Shown: positions 1-10,256 of the stretch, in pieces
Layout: every line of letters begins with the position of its first letter
How positions within the stretch are numbered: the first letter of the stretch is position 1
NCBI GenBank assembly: GCA_001790855.1
Contig: MGDH01000022.1
Location: 127,945 to 191,944 of the forward strand
Length of the DNA: 64,000 bases
DNA from: Candidatus Schekmanbacteria bacterium RIFCSPLOWO2_02_FULL_38_14
Lineage (GTDB): Bacteria; Schekmanbacteria; GWA2-38-11
Direction of reading: 5' to 3'
Program-made: the position numbers and the translations under genes
Notes under the pieces: model-generated
What the model was told of the DNA's origin: nothing
What the model saw: the letters and a program-made list of their open reading frames with translations, nothing else
The model's database searches: none

Positions 1-281
1 ATTGGTTTTTTTGTCAATGCTTTAAATTGTTTAACTTTATCATCTCTTCTTGCTTTTAATAGACGAGGGAGGGGAGGAAACCTTGCAGGGAAATTTTTGA
101 TTTTTAGTTTTTGAATTTTTGTATGATTGTCGCTAGTAGTCCGTATACCGTATTCCGTAATCCATAGTTTAGTTGAAAGCAAAGCTTCGCTTTGCAGCTA
201 CATTTTACAATCCAGAATCTGCATTTTGATAGTTAGGAGCCGGTTGAAATGAGTTGAGCGGTTTAAACAGGTAAAAAAAGA
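1..281. other. Intergenic region at window edge
   Basis: I see no gene in this AT-rich stretch downstream of the anti-sigma gene. Near 181-201 there is a palindromic segment, AAAGCTTCGCTTTG followed by CAGCTAC. It recurs almost exactly at 35991-36011, so it is a dispersed repeat. Confidence 0.5.
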
Positions 282-989
282 CTAACTAATCAGGCTTAAT
301 GAGAATTCGCCAACAGTCTCGCCCTTTTCTGAAATCTTTATATAGTAGTTTTTTGGTTCTATGTTTTCAAAACAGAGAAAATCATCTTCCATAGTATCTG
401 ATGCAAGCTCTCTGTTCTCATCTTTCAGGCTGACCACAAGGTTTTTTACACTCTTTTTCCTTTTGCTCAGGGTTCTTACTTTTAAATTTACAAGAGCTTC
501 TACCTTTTCTACTTCAATTTCAAGGTCTATTTCCCCAATTTTTTTTACAAAAGAAAAACTCTGATAGGATTCCTTTTCGTCTTTACCCCTTACAAATACA
601 GGCGCTAATCTTGGTATAAGGAGTGTGGTATCAAGAGAAGTTTCCACTATCTTAATTATACCTTTTGCTATTTCTATTACGACATCAAAGGTACTCTTTT
701 TGCTTTCAGATAGCTTTAATACCTTATCAATAAGAGCCTTTGAAGGCTTAAGGAAGAGTTCATCTTTGGCTGCCTTCTTGGCAAGGATAACCTCATCAAG
801 ACACTTTTCACACTGTGAGAGGTGTTTTTCAACAGCTTCTTTTTCCTTTTCATCAAAGAGGTTATCAAGATAGCAGGAGATAAGCTCTTCTGAGAGACAG
901 TTTTTCACAGAAAAAGAGGTTTTTGTTTTCATAACCTTTTTAAAAGTCATTTCAAATTTGTCTTCTATGTTTTTGTTTCTATTTTCCAT
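282..989 (-). CDS. Zinc-finger anti-sigma factor-like protein
   Basis: This is a probable anti-sigma factor for the sigma gene just upstream. The N-terminal third carries Cys-x(n)-His-x3-Cys-x2-Cys (C39YLDN...KHLSQCEKC), the ZAS-type zinc-binding pattern of anti-sigma factors. The start chosen is the ATG at 989, preceded by GGAGG at ideal spacing. The frame stays open to 1046, but those extra codons overlap the end of the sigma gene. The protein has about 235 aa. I see no convincing transmembrane helix, so it may be cytoplasmic. The C-terminal half is beta-rich and unrecognised. Sigma then anti-sigma, with a 43-nt gap, is the usual arrangement. Family is moderately sure; the target is inferred from position. 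Confidence 0.7.
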   Translation of the reverse strand: MENRNKNIEDKFEMTFKKVMKTKTSFSVKNCLSEELISCYLDNLFDEKEKEAVEKHLSQCEKCLDEVILAKKAAKDELFLKPSKALIDKVLKLSESKKSTFDVVIEIAKGIIKIVETSLDTTLLIPRLAPVFVRGKDEKESYQSFSFVKKIGEIDLEIEVEKVEALVNLKVRTLSKRKKSVKNLVVSLKDENRELASDTMEDDFLCFENIEPKNYYIKISEKGETVGEFSLSLIS

Positions 990-1032
990 AAATTCCTCCA
1001 ATCCATATAGACGAACTGGTTCTAATTTTCTT

Positions 1033-1650
1033 TCAAGAGTTATCAAATTTTTTTAAAATTTTTTCAAATTTATCCAAAAGCCTTGATTTCTTGCTGTAAA
1101 TTGCATTAAGTGACAGGTTCATAGTATCTGCAATTTCTTCCGTTTCCATTTCCCTTTCATAATAGAGCGTTAAAAAGAGTTGGTCTTCAGGAGAAAGCTC
1201 ATTGATAATTTTTTCTTTTAGCTTTTCCATTTCCTCTCTTTTAATTTTTTCATCAGGAAGCTCTCTTTCATCCCTTAAAACTTTTGCAGGGGAATTCTCG
1301 TTTTCATTCTGATTATCAATAGAATCAGATTCTTTATGTGTTCTTAAAAAATCAAGGACAATTCTTGTGGCAATTGTTCTTATCCATGTTGCAGGGCTAC
1401 AGCCATTCTTTCCTTCAAACTGGTGGAGCTTTTTGCAGTTATTCTCAAAAAGTTTCAGGAATATATCGCTGAAAAGATCATCAACGTCGTCTTTGGTATA
1501 ACGAAAATTCTTTATTTTGAATATTTTGTGGATAGAGCTGTAGATAAGACATGAATATTTATTTACAAAAAGTTTCCATGCTTTCTTGTCACCCTGAGCA
1601 CACTTTTTGAAAAGTTCTAAGTCTTCTGAATCTGGTTTTTTATCAGTCAT
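1033..1650 (-). CDS. RNA polymerase sigma factor, sigma-70/ECF family
   Basis: A 205-aa protein with a two-domain ECF-like layout. Region 2 lies around residues 15-90 (KKAWKLFVNKYSCLIYSSI, then DDVDDLFSDIFLKLFE) and a region 4 helix-turn-helix around 145-200 (SPEDQLFLTLYYEREMETEEIADTMNLS...IYSKKSRLLDKF). It would direct RNA polymerase to a small regulon. The ATG at 1650 has no obvious Shine-Dalgarno. The anti-sigma-like gene follows immediately, which suggests co-transcription and stimulus-controlled release. It is slightly longer than typical ECF factors, with a charged linker between domains (residues 100-140). The family assignment is strong; the signal sensed is unknown. Confidence 0.85.
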   Translation of the reverse strand: MTDKKPDSEDLELFKKCAQGDKKAWKLFVNKYSCLIYSSIHKIFKIKNFRYTKDDVDDLFSDIFLKLFENNCKKLHQFEGKNGCSPATWIRTIATRIVLDFLRTHKESDSIDNQNENENSPAKVLRDERELPDEKIKREEMEKLKEKIINELSPEDQLFLTLYYEREMETEEIADTMNLSLNAIYSKKSRLLDKFEKILKKFDNS

Positions 1651-2169
1651 AGTAAATTAAAAAAATGTAGAAACAATTCTACTCTCTTCAGTATGTTCCA
1701 TAGTGTCATTGCGAGCGATAGCGAAGCAATCTCAATTTAGCTGTCAGCTACCAGTCATCAGCAGTCAGTTTCTTAAGTAGATTGCTTCAGGGTTAAAGCC
1801 ATTCGCAATGTATCATGAGGAATATCTTGCGACAACAATGCTGGTGTTTTTTCAAAAAGCTTTTAATATCCATAATCACAGATGTGAATTAATTTCCAGA
1901 AAAATTTAACATAATATATTTCCCCATTTAATCCTGTGATATCAATTGCTATGGCAAGATTATTATAAATCCTGTGAAAAAAGGCTATTGTGTGAAGTGT
2001 GGTGGCTTCTGTGTCAATATAGTTGAGACACCTTCCCTATGATAAATTAGAGTAGAGGGCGGGGAAGAGAAAACATAATGATAGCTGAAAAGGAAAGCAG
2101 ACAATGTCCAGAATACGACAACATCACCTTCATAGAGATTCAATCCCTGACCTTATGAAGCTTTTAAAC
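1651..2169. other. Intergenic region between sigma gene and groEL terminator
   Basis: I see no supported coding sequence over about 520 bases. At roughly 1706-1735 lies a CATTGCGAGCGATAGCGAAG-type segment. An inverted relative occurs at about 41641-41678, so it is an interspersed repeat. The rest is AT-rich with no clear promoter. Confidence 0.5.
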
Positions 2170-2205
2170 AAAAAAGCCCTTCCCTGAAACCGGAAAGGGC
2201 TTTTT
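2170..2205 (-). terminator. Intrinsic terminator downstream of groEL
   Basis: The stem AAAAAGCCCTT(T)CC pairs with GGAAGGGCTTTTT around a short loop. The minus-strand transcript then runs into a T stretch. It lies about 36 nt past the groEL stop. The plus strand also ends in TTTTT, so it could work in both directions. Confidence 0.85.
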
Positions 2206-2240
2206 GATATAGCACAGCAAATCTCTTGCTTCTCTCTATC

Positions 2241-3905
<1,665 letters not shown>

Positions 3906-3943
3906 TTACTGTTTCTTTAGTCAGGAAAGACACAATTCTGTTT

Positions 3944-4231
3944 TTATTCAATAACACCGAGGATATCGTCTTCTCTCATAATCGAATACTCTTCGCCTTT
4001 AATCTTGACCTCTGAACCTGCATACTTGCTGAAAAGAACCTTGTCACCCACCTTTACATCAAGAGGGGCGATTTTTCCATCCTCAAGCATCTTTCCTTTG
4101 CCCACAGCAATAATCTTTCCTTCCTGTGGTTTCTCCTTTGCTGTATCAGGAATAATAATTCCTCCCTTGCTTTTTTCCTCTTCCTCAAGCCTCTGAACTA
4201 ATATACGGTCGTGTAATGGTCTGATTTTCAT
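3944..4231 (-). CDS. groES: Co-chaperonin GroES (Hsp10)
   Basis: A 95-aa co-chaperonin, typical length, that caps the GroEL ring. It begins [20 protein letters not shown], contains the mobile-loop segment [17 protein letters not shown], and has the conserved [16 protein letters not shown] and EDDILGVI blocks. An AAAGGAGG Shine-Dalgarno precedes the ATG at 4231. It is the first gene of the operon. The 5' leader of about 130 nt contains the CIRCE element. Confidence 0.99.
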   Translation of the reverse strand: MKIRPLHDRILVQRLEEEEKSKGGIIIPDTAKEKPQEGKIIAVGKGKMLEDGKIAPLDVKVGDKVLFSKYAGSEVKIKGEEYSIMREDDILGVIE

Positions 4232-4358
4232 ACCTTAAACCTCCTTTTTAATAAAAATCAACAAGTTATCTTGTGGATAATTAAACTAAAAAATTTTAAA
4301 TCTGCTGTAGATATTGCAACAGAATTTAGAAAACCCTCACCCCCTTTTCTATTAGCTA

Positions 4359-4385
4359 TTAGCACTCTCTCTGAGCGAGTGCTAA
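4359..4385 (-). promoter_or_regulatory. CIRCE operator (HrcA binding site)
   Basis: A perfect match to the CIRCE consensus: TTAGCACTC, nine bases, GAGTGCTAA. It overlaps the transcription start region of groES. CIRCE is the binding site of the repressor HrcA, so heat-shock control of groESL by HrcA is expected. No hrcA gene is in this window. Confidence 0.97.
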
Positions 4386-4412
4386 TTATAAGAATCTATA
4401 AAAAATTTGCAA
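4385..4412 (-). promoter_or_regulatory. groES-groEL sigma-70-type promoter
   Basis: On the minus strand TTGCAA (4412-4407) is followed, after 16 bases, by a perfect TATAAT (4390-4385). The CIRCE operator starts at the end of the -10 box, exactly where a repressor would block initiation. Confidence 0.75.
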
Positions 4413-4691
4413 GTCTTTTTTTTTTAAAATTGAGAACTGTTTGATAAATAATAGCATTTTTTGCTGGTTGAACAGATATGTCGTTTGTCACTTAAAGCTA
4501 ATTGTCATTCTATCATCTGGTAGCCTGAATTTCTTTTATTTACTCCTGACTTTTCTTTTTAGGATTGACATATTGGGTTTAATTATATATTCAAAAAAAA
4601 GATTCAAGGATTCGAGGGGCAAGGGTTCGAGGGATTTTAGAATTTAGAATTTGGATTAAAATTTTGATATTTGATTTTTGATTTTTTAACC
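4413..4691. other. Intergenic region between groES promoter and moaA
   Basis: I see no gene. The 3' part (about 4600-4670) is made of short intergenic repeats seen elsewhere in the window: GATTCGAGGGGCAAGGGTTC-like units and AATTTAGAATTTGGATT-like units. There is no good promoter for moaA. Confidence 0.4.
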
Positions 4692-5675
4692 ATGCTGATT
4701 GACACACAAAACAGAGTAATCAATTATCTCAGGGTTTCGGTTACTGACCGCTGCAACCTGCGCTGTATATATTGTATGAGCAGAGACGGGGTTGATATTA
4801 AGGCGCGCTCAGAAATCCTCTCCTTTGAAGAGCTTGAAAAGATAATCTCAGTAGCAACAAAAAGCGGTGTTACCAAGGTGCGAATAACCGGAGGAGAGCC
4901 GCTGATTAGAAAAGGGCTTATTGATTTCATTTCACGGATTTCAAAGCTTCCTGAAATAAAAGACCTGAGTATGACCACAAACGGAATCCTGCTTAAAGAT
5001 TATGCCTCCTTATTAAAGTCCGCCGGGCTTCAGAGAGTAAATGTAAGCCTTGATACCCTTAGCCCTGAAAAATACAGAGAAATAACAGAAAACGGAGAGA
5101 TTGAAAGGGTCTGGAGCGGAATATTTGAAGCAGAAAGGATAGGGCTTTTACCAGTGAAAATCAATCTCGTTGTAGTGCGCGGCTTAAATGACAATGAGCT
5201 CTGTGATTTTGCGCAACTCACAAGAAAATATCAATATGATATCCGTTTCATAGAATATATGCCGGTTGGCGCAACAAACTACTGGAGCAGGGAAAAATTC
5301 ATGGCAAGCTCTGAAATACTGGAAAGAATCAGCCGCAGATTAGGAGAATTAACACCTCTTGAAACAGAAAATCACAGCCCTGCAAAATATTTTCAGCTCG
5401 CCAATTCAAAAGGAAGAATAGGGGTAATAAGCCCTATTTCAAATCATTTCTGCAGCAGCTGCAACAAGCTCCGCCTTACATCGGATGGAAGGCTTAGGGC
5501 GTGCTTATTCTCTGATGATGAGGTTGACCTTAAAGCAATTCTGAGAAGCAACTACAACACAGATGATATAAACAATCTTCTTAAGGAAGCTGTTTTGAGA
5601 AAACCTAAAGATCACAATTTAAAAGAAGGTGAATCCTTTCTTTTAGAAAGAACTATGTCACAGATTGGCGGATAA
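4692..5675 (+). CDS. moaA: GTP 3',8-cyclase MoaA
   Basis: A radical SAM enzyme that makes the first molybdenum-cofactor intermediate from GTP. From the ATG at 4692 (327 aa) it has the N-terminal [4Fe-4S] motif C21NLRCIYC, the SAM-binding segment ITGGEPLIRKG, and the C-terminal cluster region CSSCNKLRLTSDGRLRACLF. It ends in Gly-Gly, which is typical of MoaA. A TTG at 4671 would add seven residues but has no support. No Shine-Dalgarno is visible for either start. It is convergent with ftsZ, with four bases between the stops. No other moco gene lies in the window. Confidence 0.95.
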   Translation: MLIDTQNRVINYLRVSVTDRCNLRCIYCMSRDGVDIKARSEILSFEELEKIISVATKSGVTKVRITGGEPLIRKGLIDFISRISKLPEIKDLSMTTNGILLKDYASLLKSAGLQRVNVSLDTLSPEKYREITENGEIERVWSGIFEAERIGLLPVKINLVVVRGLNDNELCDFAQLTRKYQYDIRFIEYMPVGATNYWSREKFMASSEILERISRRLGELTPLETENHSPAKYFQLANSKGRIGVISPISNHFCSSCNKLRLTSDGRLRACLFSDDEVDLKAILRSNYNTDDINNLLKEAVLRKPKDHNLKEGESFLLERTMSQIGG

Positions 5676-5679
5676 TTTT

Positions 5680-6843
5680 TTAATCAACCTTCCTTCTCAA
5701 AAATGCAGGAACTTCCAAGTCATTCTCATCATATATAACAGGCTCATCCATGATTTTTCCGGAAACCGCCTTTATTACTACATTTTTTCTCCTCATATAA
5801 GTTGGTATTTCTATATTTTCAGGATGGAACTGGTAGATAGCTCCCTTCCCTTCATCTCTTTTAATGGGAATAATTTTCTGTGATTCCTCTTTTCCGAAGC
5901 CTGTTGCAATCACTGTAACCATCATCTCATCTTCAAGCCTTTCATCAATAACAGCGCCGAGTATTATGAGGGCTTCCTCATGAACACATTCATTGATAAT
6001 TGATGCTGCTTCAGTTATCTCGTGAAGTGTAACATTTGCTCCACCGGTTATATTTATCAGGACTCCCTTTGCGCCTTCAATTGAACCGTCCTCCAGAAGC
6101 GGGCTTGAAATCGCTTTTTGTGCAGCTTCACCTGCCCTTCCTTCTCCTGAAGCAACACCTGTTCCCATTATGCATCTCCCCATGCTCTCCATTACTTTTC
6201 TTACATCAGCAAAATCAACATTTATACGTCCGGGCTTTACTATTATATCTGATATGCCCTGAACTGCCTGTTTCAGTACATCATCAGCAAGCTGGAATGA
6301 TTCGAGGAAAGGAAGTGTTCTTCCGGCAATATTTAAAAGCCTCTGGTTTGGCACAATAATCAGGCTGTCAACAACTTTTCTAAGTTCTTCAATGCCTTCT
6401 TCTGCAATCCGTGTTCTCGGTTTACCCTCAAAAAGAAAGGGCTTTGTCACAACTCCGACTGTTAGCGCATTGCAGTCCTTTGCTATCCGCGCAATTACAG
6501 GCGCAGCCCCTGTTCCGGTTCCGCCTCCCATACCTGCAGTAATAAATATCATATCAGCCCCTTTGCAGGCTTCTAAAATCTTGTCAGTATCCTCAAGTGC
6601 AGATTTTTTCCCAACAGAGGGGTCCGAACCAGCACCCAACCCCTTTGTTGTTTTTTCCCCAAACTGGATTTTTTGGGATGCAAGAGACGCTTTCAGAGCC
6701 TGCACATCCGTGTTTGCTGCAATGAACTCAACACCTGAAAGAGATGCCTTTACCATTGTGTTAATTGCATTCCCGCCACCGCCACCAACACCAAAAACCT
6801 TTATTTTAGCAGTACACCTTAAATCTTCTTCAAATTCTAACAT
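5680..6843 (-). CDS. ftsZ: Cell division protein FtsZ
   Basis: A tubulin-like GTPase that forms the division ring. It has the N-terminal KIKVFGVGGGGGNAINTMV, the tubulin signature GGGTGTGAAP, NVDFADVRKVM, and a C-terminal FtsA-binding peptide close to the end (LEVPAFLRRK). The start chosen is the ATG at 6843, preceded by GGAGGTGAAGGC. The frame is open to 6897, but that extension overlaps ftsA and lacks conservation. The protein has 387 aa. It is the last gene of the dcw operon. Confidence 0.98.
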   Translation of the reverse strand: MLEFEEDLRCTAKIKVFGVGGGGGNAINTMVKASLSGVEFIAANTDVQALKASLASQKIQFGEKTTKGLGAGSDPSVGKKSALEDTDKILEACKGADMIFITAGMGGGTGTGAAPVIARIAKDCNALTVGVVTKPFLFEGKPRTRIAEEGIEELRKVVDSLIIVPNQRLLNIAGRTLPFLESFQLADDVLKQAVQGISDIIVKPGRINVDFADVRKVMESMGRCIMGTGVASGEGRAGEAAQKAISSPLLEDGSIEGAKGVLINITGGANVTLHEITEAASIINECVHEEALIILGAVIDERLEDEMMVTVIATGFGKEESQKIIPIKRDEGKGAIYQFHPENIEIPTYMRRKNVVIKAVSGKIMDEPVIYDENDLEVPAFLRRKVD

Positions 6844-6875
6844 GCCTTCACCTCCATTTAAAAAAAATTGAAGCT

Positions 6876-8120
6876 TTAGAAGAATTCCTGAACCCATTCT
6901 TTCATTCTCTTGATGATTTTATTAAACATCCTGTCATCTGAACCCCCGCCAAGCCCTTTTCTTCCTCTGTTTCTACTCCCGTAAAGCACAAGTCCTACAG
7001 CTGTGGAATAAATAGGACTATTAACTATATCAACAAGCCCTCCGACTCCGCTTGGGGTTCCAATGCGCACAGGAAGCTCAAACACCTGCTCTCCTATGTT
7101 CTGTATCCCTTCCATTATTGAAGCACCTCCAGTAACCACGATTCCTGAAGCAATCAAATCCTCTATGCCTGAACGCTTTATTTCCTGGCGGATTAAAGTT
7201 AAAATCTCCTCAACCCTTGGCTGGATTATTTCACTTAGAATCTTTCTTGAAAGGACTCGTGAATCCCTGCCGCCAACACTTGGCACTTCAACGGTTTCAT
7301 TTGCCTTGACAAGCAAAGCAGAGGCAGAGCCAAATCTCCTTTTTATCATCTCAGCATCTTTTGTTGGAGTCCGCAGACCTACAGCTATGTCATTTGTCAC
7401 GTGGTTCCCTCCCAGTGCTATGACAGACGTGTGCTTAATGCTTCCCTGATAATAAATTGCAAGGTCCGTTGTGCCTCCTCCAATGTCCACAAGAGCCACG
7501 CCAAGCTCCTTTTCATCAGCTGTAAGCACTGCCTCGCTTGAAGCCAACTGCTGCAGGACAATGTCCCTTACATTAAGCCCTGCGCGGTTACAGCTTTTGA
7601 TTATATTCTGGGCTGAAGTAACAGCCCCTGTAACAATGTGGACCTTAACCTCAAGCCTCACTCCTGACATTCCAAGCGGGTCTCTTATTCCATCCTGGTC
7701 ATCTACAATGAATTCCTGCGGCAAAACATGTATTACTTCCCTGTCAAGCGGCATTGCCACGGCAGTTGCAGCATCCACTGCACGCTGAATATCCTTGGTA
7801 GTAACTTCCTTGTCCTTCACTGCAACAACACCATGGCTGTTAAAACCCCTTATATGGCCACCTGCTATCCCTGCATAAACAGAATCAAACTCAACTCCTG
7901 CCATGAGTTCTGCTTCTTCAACTGCTTTTTTTATGGAATTAACCGTACTCTCAATATTTACAACCACTCCCTTTCGTAGTCCGAAGGAAGGATATGTTCC
8001 TATCCCGACAATCTCTATCTCTCCTGATTTTGAGATTTCAGCCACAAGCGCACATATTTTGGTTGTACCGATATCAAGCCCAACTACGATATCATCTTTT
8101 TTGCCCACGCTAATCACCAC
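6876..8120 (-). CDS. ftsA: Cell division protein FtsA
   Basis: An actin-like ATPase (414 aa) that tethers FtsZ to the membrane. It shows VVGLDIGTTKICALVAE (phosphate 1), VDIGGGTTDLAIY (phosphate 2) and GIVVTGGASIMEGI (adenosine motif). An amphipathic C-terminal helix (KIIKRMKEWVQEFF) serves as the membrane anchor. The likely start is one of two closely spaced GTG codons, 8120 or 8108. An AAAGGTGG Shine-Dalgarno fits the shorter form slightly better. The ftsZ start lies 32 nt beyond its stop. Confidence 0.97.
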   Translation of the reverse strand: MVISVGKKDDIVVGLDIGTTKICALVAEISKSGEIEIVGIGTYPSFGLRKGVVVNIESTVNSIKKAVEEAELMAGVEFDSVYAGIAGGHIRGFNSHGVVAVKDKEVTTKDIQRAVDAATAVAMPLDREVIHVLPQEFIVDDQDGIRDPLGMSGVRLEVKVHIVTGAVTSAQNIIKSCNRAGLNVRDIVLQQLASSEAVLTADEKELGVALVDIGGGTTDLAIYYQGSIKHTSVIALGGNHVTNDIAVGLRTPTKDAEMIKRRFGSASALLVKANETVEVPSVGGRDSRVLSRKILSEIIQPRVEEILTLIRQEIKRSGIEDLIASGIVVTGGASIMEGIQNIGEQVFELPVRIGTPSGVGGLVDIVNSPIYSTAVGLVLYGSRNRGRKGLGGGSDDRMFNKIIKRMKEWVQEFF

Positions 8121-8159
8121 CTTTAACTGAATTTAGTTTTAAATTTTTATTAAAAGTTT

Positions 8160-9017
8160 TCATAAAATGTCTCCTTTATTTTTATCCGCCCGCTTAATAG
8201 GCATAACTATAACCCTGTTTTTAAAACGAAGGTCAATATAAGATACCAGCGGAAATGCCTCTTTCTTATTTGAGCTGAAGGCTTTGAGCTTTTTTATTTT
8301 CTCATCCAGGTTCCCAACTCCGAGATAAATCTGCCCCGGATAATTTTTTACAGTCAAGACAGGGTTTGACGGGTCTTTTACATCAATTGTTGAAATATCC
8401 GACACAGGAATCAGTCCTTTGCCCTGAATTTCCTTAAGAGTCTCTATTCCGGTTTTAAGATTAAGAGATGAAATCTTATCTCCTTCCTTCATGGATATAT
8501 TCTCATTAAATCCTGAAATCACAGGGAGTTCTTTTTTCTCTGTCCCGATGGTTCTGCTAAGAATTACTCCTTCCTCATCTATGAGATTCAGGTTATCAAG
8601 CTTTATCAGAGCAAATGGCGAACGCTCGTTAACTGCTATGGAAATTTTATTTGGAAACCTTCTTCTCATATCAACCCCTCTTATCCACGGATTTCCAACA
8701 AGCATTGATGCAGCTTCTTCTAAATTTACAGCAAGAAAATTTTTTCCTTCTATTCCTGAAATTTTTTTGATTTCATCTTCAGAGAGACTCCTGTTGCCGC
8801 TCACCTTGATATTTTTTGCTTTTAGAAATTCTATTCTGAACAAACCCCATGGCGCATATTTCCAGACATAGAACGCTGAAGCAGAAACAAACACCAAGAC
8901 TATTATGCTATAAATAAAAGTCTTGTTCTTGATAGAAAAGAAATTTATATTCCTTCTCTCTGCCCTGCCTTTCTTCTGCCTTTTATTTCTTATCCGTGTT
9001 CTTTTATAATCTTTCAA
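8160..9017 (-). CDS. ftsQ: Cell division protein FtsQ (POTRA domain)
   Basis: A 285-aa bitopic membrane protein of the divisome. A basic cytoplasmic N terminus of about 30 aa (RTRIRNKRQKKGRAERR) precedes one transmembrane helix (about 34-52, FIYSIIVLVFVSASAFYVW). A POTRA domain follows (about 65-135, NIKVSGNRSLSEDEIKKISGI...RRFPNKISIAVNERSPFALI), then the FtsQ beta domain. It is translationally coupled to ddl by an ATGA-type overlap. Confidence 0.93.
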   Translation of the reverse strand: MKDYKRTRIRNKRQKKGRAERRNINFFSIKNKTFIYSIIVLVFVSASAFYVWKYAPWGLFRIEFLKAKNIKVSGNRSLSEDEIKKISGIEGKNFLAVNLEEAASMLVGNPWIRGVDMRRRFPNKISIAVNERSPFALIKLDNLNLIDEEGVILSRTIGTEKKELPVISGFNENISMKEGDKISSLNLKTGIETLKEIQGKGLIPVSDISTIDVKDPSNPVLTVKNYPGQIYLGVGNLDEKIKKLKAFSSNKKEAFPLVSYIDLRFKNRVIVMPIKRADKNKGDIL

Positions 9018-9955
9018 CTTACAGATTCCTCCAGCATTATCTCAACAAGTCTGTTAAAGCCGATACCTGCCTTTGAAGCTGCCATTGGAAGAAGGCTTGT
9101 TTCTGTCATTCCCGGAATAGTATTTGCTTCAAGAATAAATGGTCTGTTATCAGGAGTCAGACGGAAATCAATCCTCGGCGCACCCTTACATCCAAGCGCA
9201 AGGTATGCCTTCATGGCAATATCCTGAACCTTCTCTGCTGCTCTGGATGGAATTTCAGCCGGGCATATATATTTTGTTTTACCCATTTTGTATTTTGACC
9301 TGTAATCATAAAAACCGCTTTTTGGAACCATCTCAACAATTGGAAGAGGGCGGTTTTTCAGAATTCCAACCGTAAGGTCTCTCCCTTCTATATATTTTTC
9401 TATCAAAATTGTGCTGTCAAAAGACAGCGCCCGGGAAACAGCTTTTTTCAAATCTTTTTTTGACGAAACAATACTGATTCCGATGGTTGACCCTCCTGTT
9501 GCAGGCTTTACAACAACCGGGAGTTTTACTGATTGAGTCTTTATGAATTTTTCAATTCCGCTTCTCTTGCCTGAATAAATCCAGAATTCAGGTGTTGGAA
9601 GCCCGTGATAGAAAAATATTTCCTTTGAAAGTATTTTATCCATAGCAACAGCACTCGCACATACCCCTGAACCCGTATAAAGGATTCCCATTATCTCCAA
9701 AACCCCCTGAATTCCTCCATTCTCACCCCAACCGCCATGCAGGGCAATGAAAGCAACATCAATTTTTGTTTTTAAAAGTTTTTCAATTATATCTTTGTCA
9801 GCATCTATTCTTGATGCCTTGTATCCTGAAGCTTTAAGCGCTCTGAATACAGCCGTTCCTGTTTTCAAAGAAATCTCCCTCTCGGGAGAAGTTCCTCCCA
9901 TGATTACGCCAATCCGTCTCTCTTTTAGCGATACCGTTTTCTTTTTAGCTCCCAT
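9014..9955 (-). CDS. ddl: D-alanine--D-alanine ligase
   Basis: A 313-aa ATP-grasp enzyme that makes the D-Ala-D-Ala dipeptide for the peptidoglycan stem. It has the N-terminal RIGVIMGGTSPEREISLKTG, FIALHGGWGENGGIQGVLE, GSGVCASAVAMDK, the ATP-grasp VVVKPATGGSTIGI, and the metal/product site RIDFRLTPDNRPFILEANTIPGMT. It overlaps the small unknown gene upstream by 11 nt and ftsQ downstream by 4 nt, as expected inside the dcw operon. Confidence 0.97.
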   Translation of the reverse strand: MGAKKKTVSLKERRIGVIMGGTSPEREISLKTGTAVFRALKASGYKASRIDADKDIIEKLLKTKIDVAFIALHGGWGENGGIQGVLEIMGILYTGSGVCASAVAMDKILSKEIFFYHGLPTPEFWIYSGKRSGIEKFIKTQSVKLPVVVKPATGGSTIGISIVSSKKDLKKAVSRALSFDSTILIEKYIEGRDLTVGILKNRPLPIVEMVPKSGFYDYRSKYKMGKTKYICPAEIPSRAAEKVQDIAMKAYLALGCKGAPRIDFRLTPDNRPFILEANTIPGMTETSLLPMAASKAGIGFNRLVEIMLEESVS

Positions 9956-10220
9956 TCTCTTTTCCCAAATTTCCTCTCGAATCTCTTTTCATTTTCTCAA
10001 ACTTATTATCTATAAACTTAATTATCTGAGTGTGCAGTTCCTTTGAGTTTGCTGCAACAAGCGACTGAATATTCCATTCATCAGAGCTTGTCATAAAAGT
10101 ATCTTCAAGCCCCACAACTGCTCCCTTGCCGGTTATTTCAGATGATGAAGCCTTCCCGAGAAAAGGAAACGCTTCCTTTTTAATTTCTTTAGCAAGCTCT
10201 ATTGTAATATTGTTCAACAT
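9945..10220 (-). CDS. Small unknown protein between murB and ddl
   Basis: I do not recognise this protein. The frame is open from 10250 (TTG), but the ATG at 10220 is a better start, giving 91 aa. It is predicted soluble, with a helical N terminus (NNITIELAKEIKKEAFPFLGK), a Gly/Ser/Asp-rich middle, and a charged helical C terminus (KELHTQIIKFIDNKFEKMKRD). It fills exactly the space between murB and ddl and overlaps ddl by 11 nt, so it is probably a real translated operon member. I know no standard dcw gene at this place. A divergent remnant of a larger gene is an alternative. Confidence 0.55.
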   Translation of the reverse strand: MLNNITIELAKEIKKEAFPFLGKASSSEITGKGAVVGLEDTFMTSSDEWNIQSLVAANSKELHTQIIKFIDNKFEKMKRDSRGNLGKENGS

Positions 10221-10256
10221 AATCGCTTTCACAGGGTTCAATGGGTCCAAATAGTT

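Noticed and set aside
4671-4691. TTG start extending moaA by seven codons
   Set aside because: No Shine-Dalgarno and the added residues come from an AT-rich repeat; the ATG at 4692 matches the usual MoaA N terminus.
6844-6897. Upstream extension of ftsZ
   Set aside because: It overlaps the ftsA end and the ATG at 6843 has an ideal GGAGG ribosome-binding site followed by the conserved FtsZ start.
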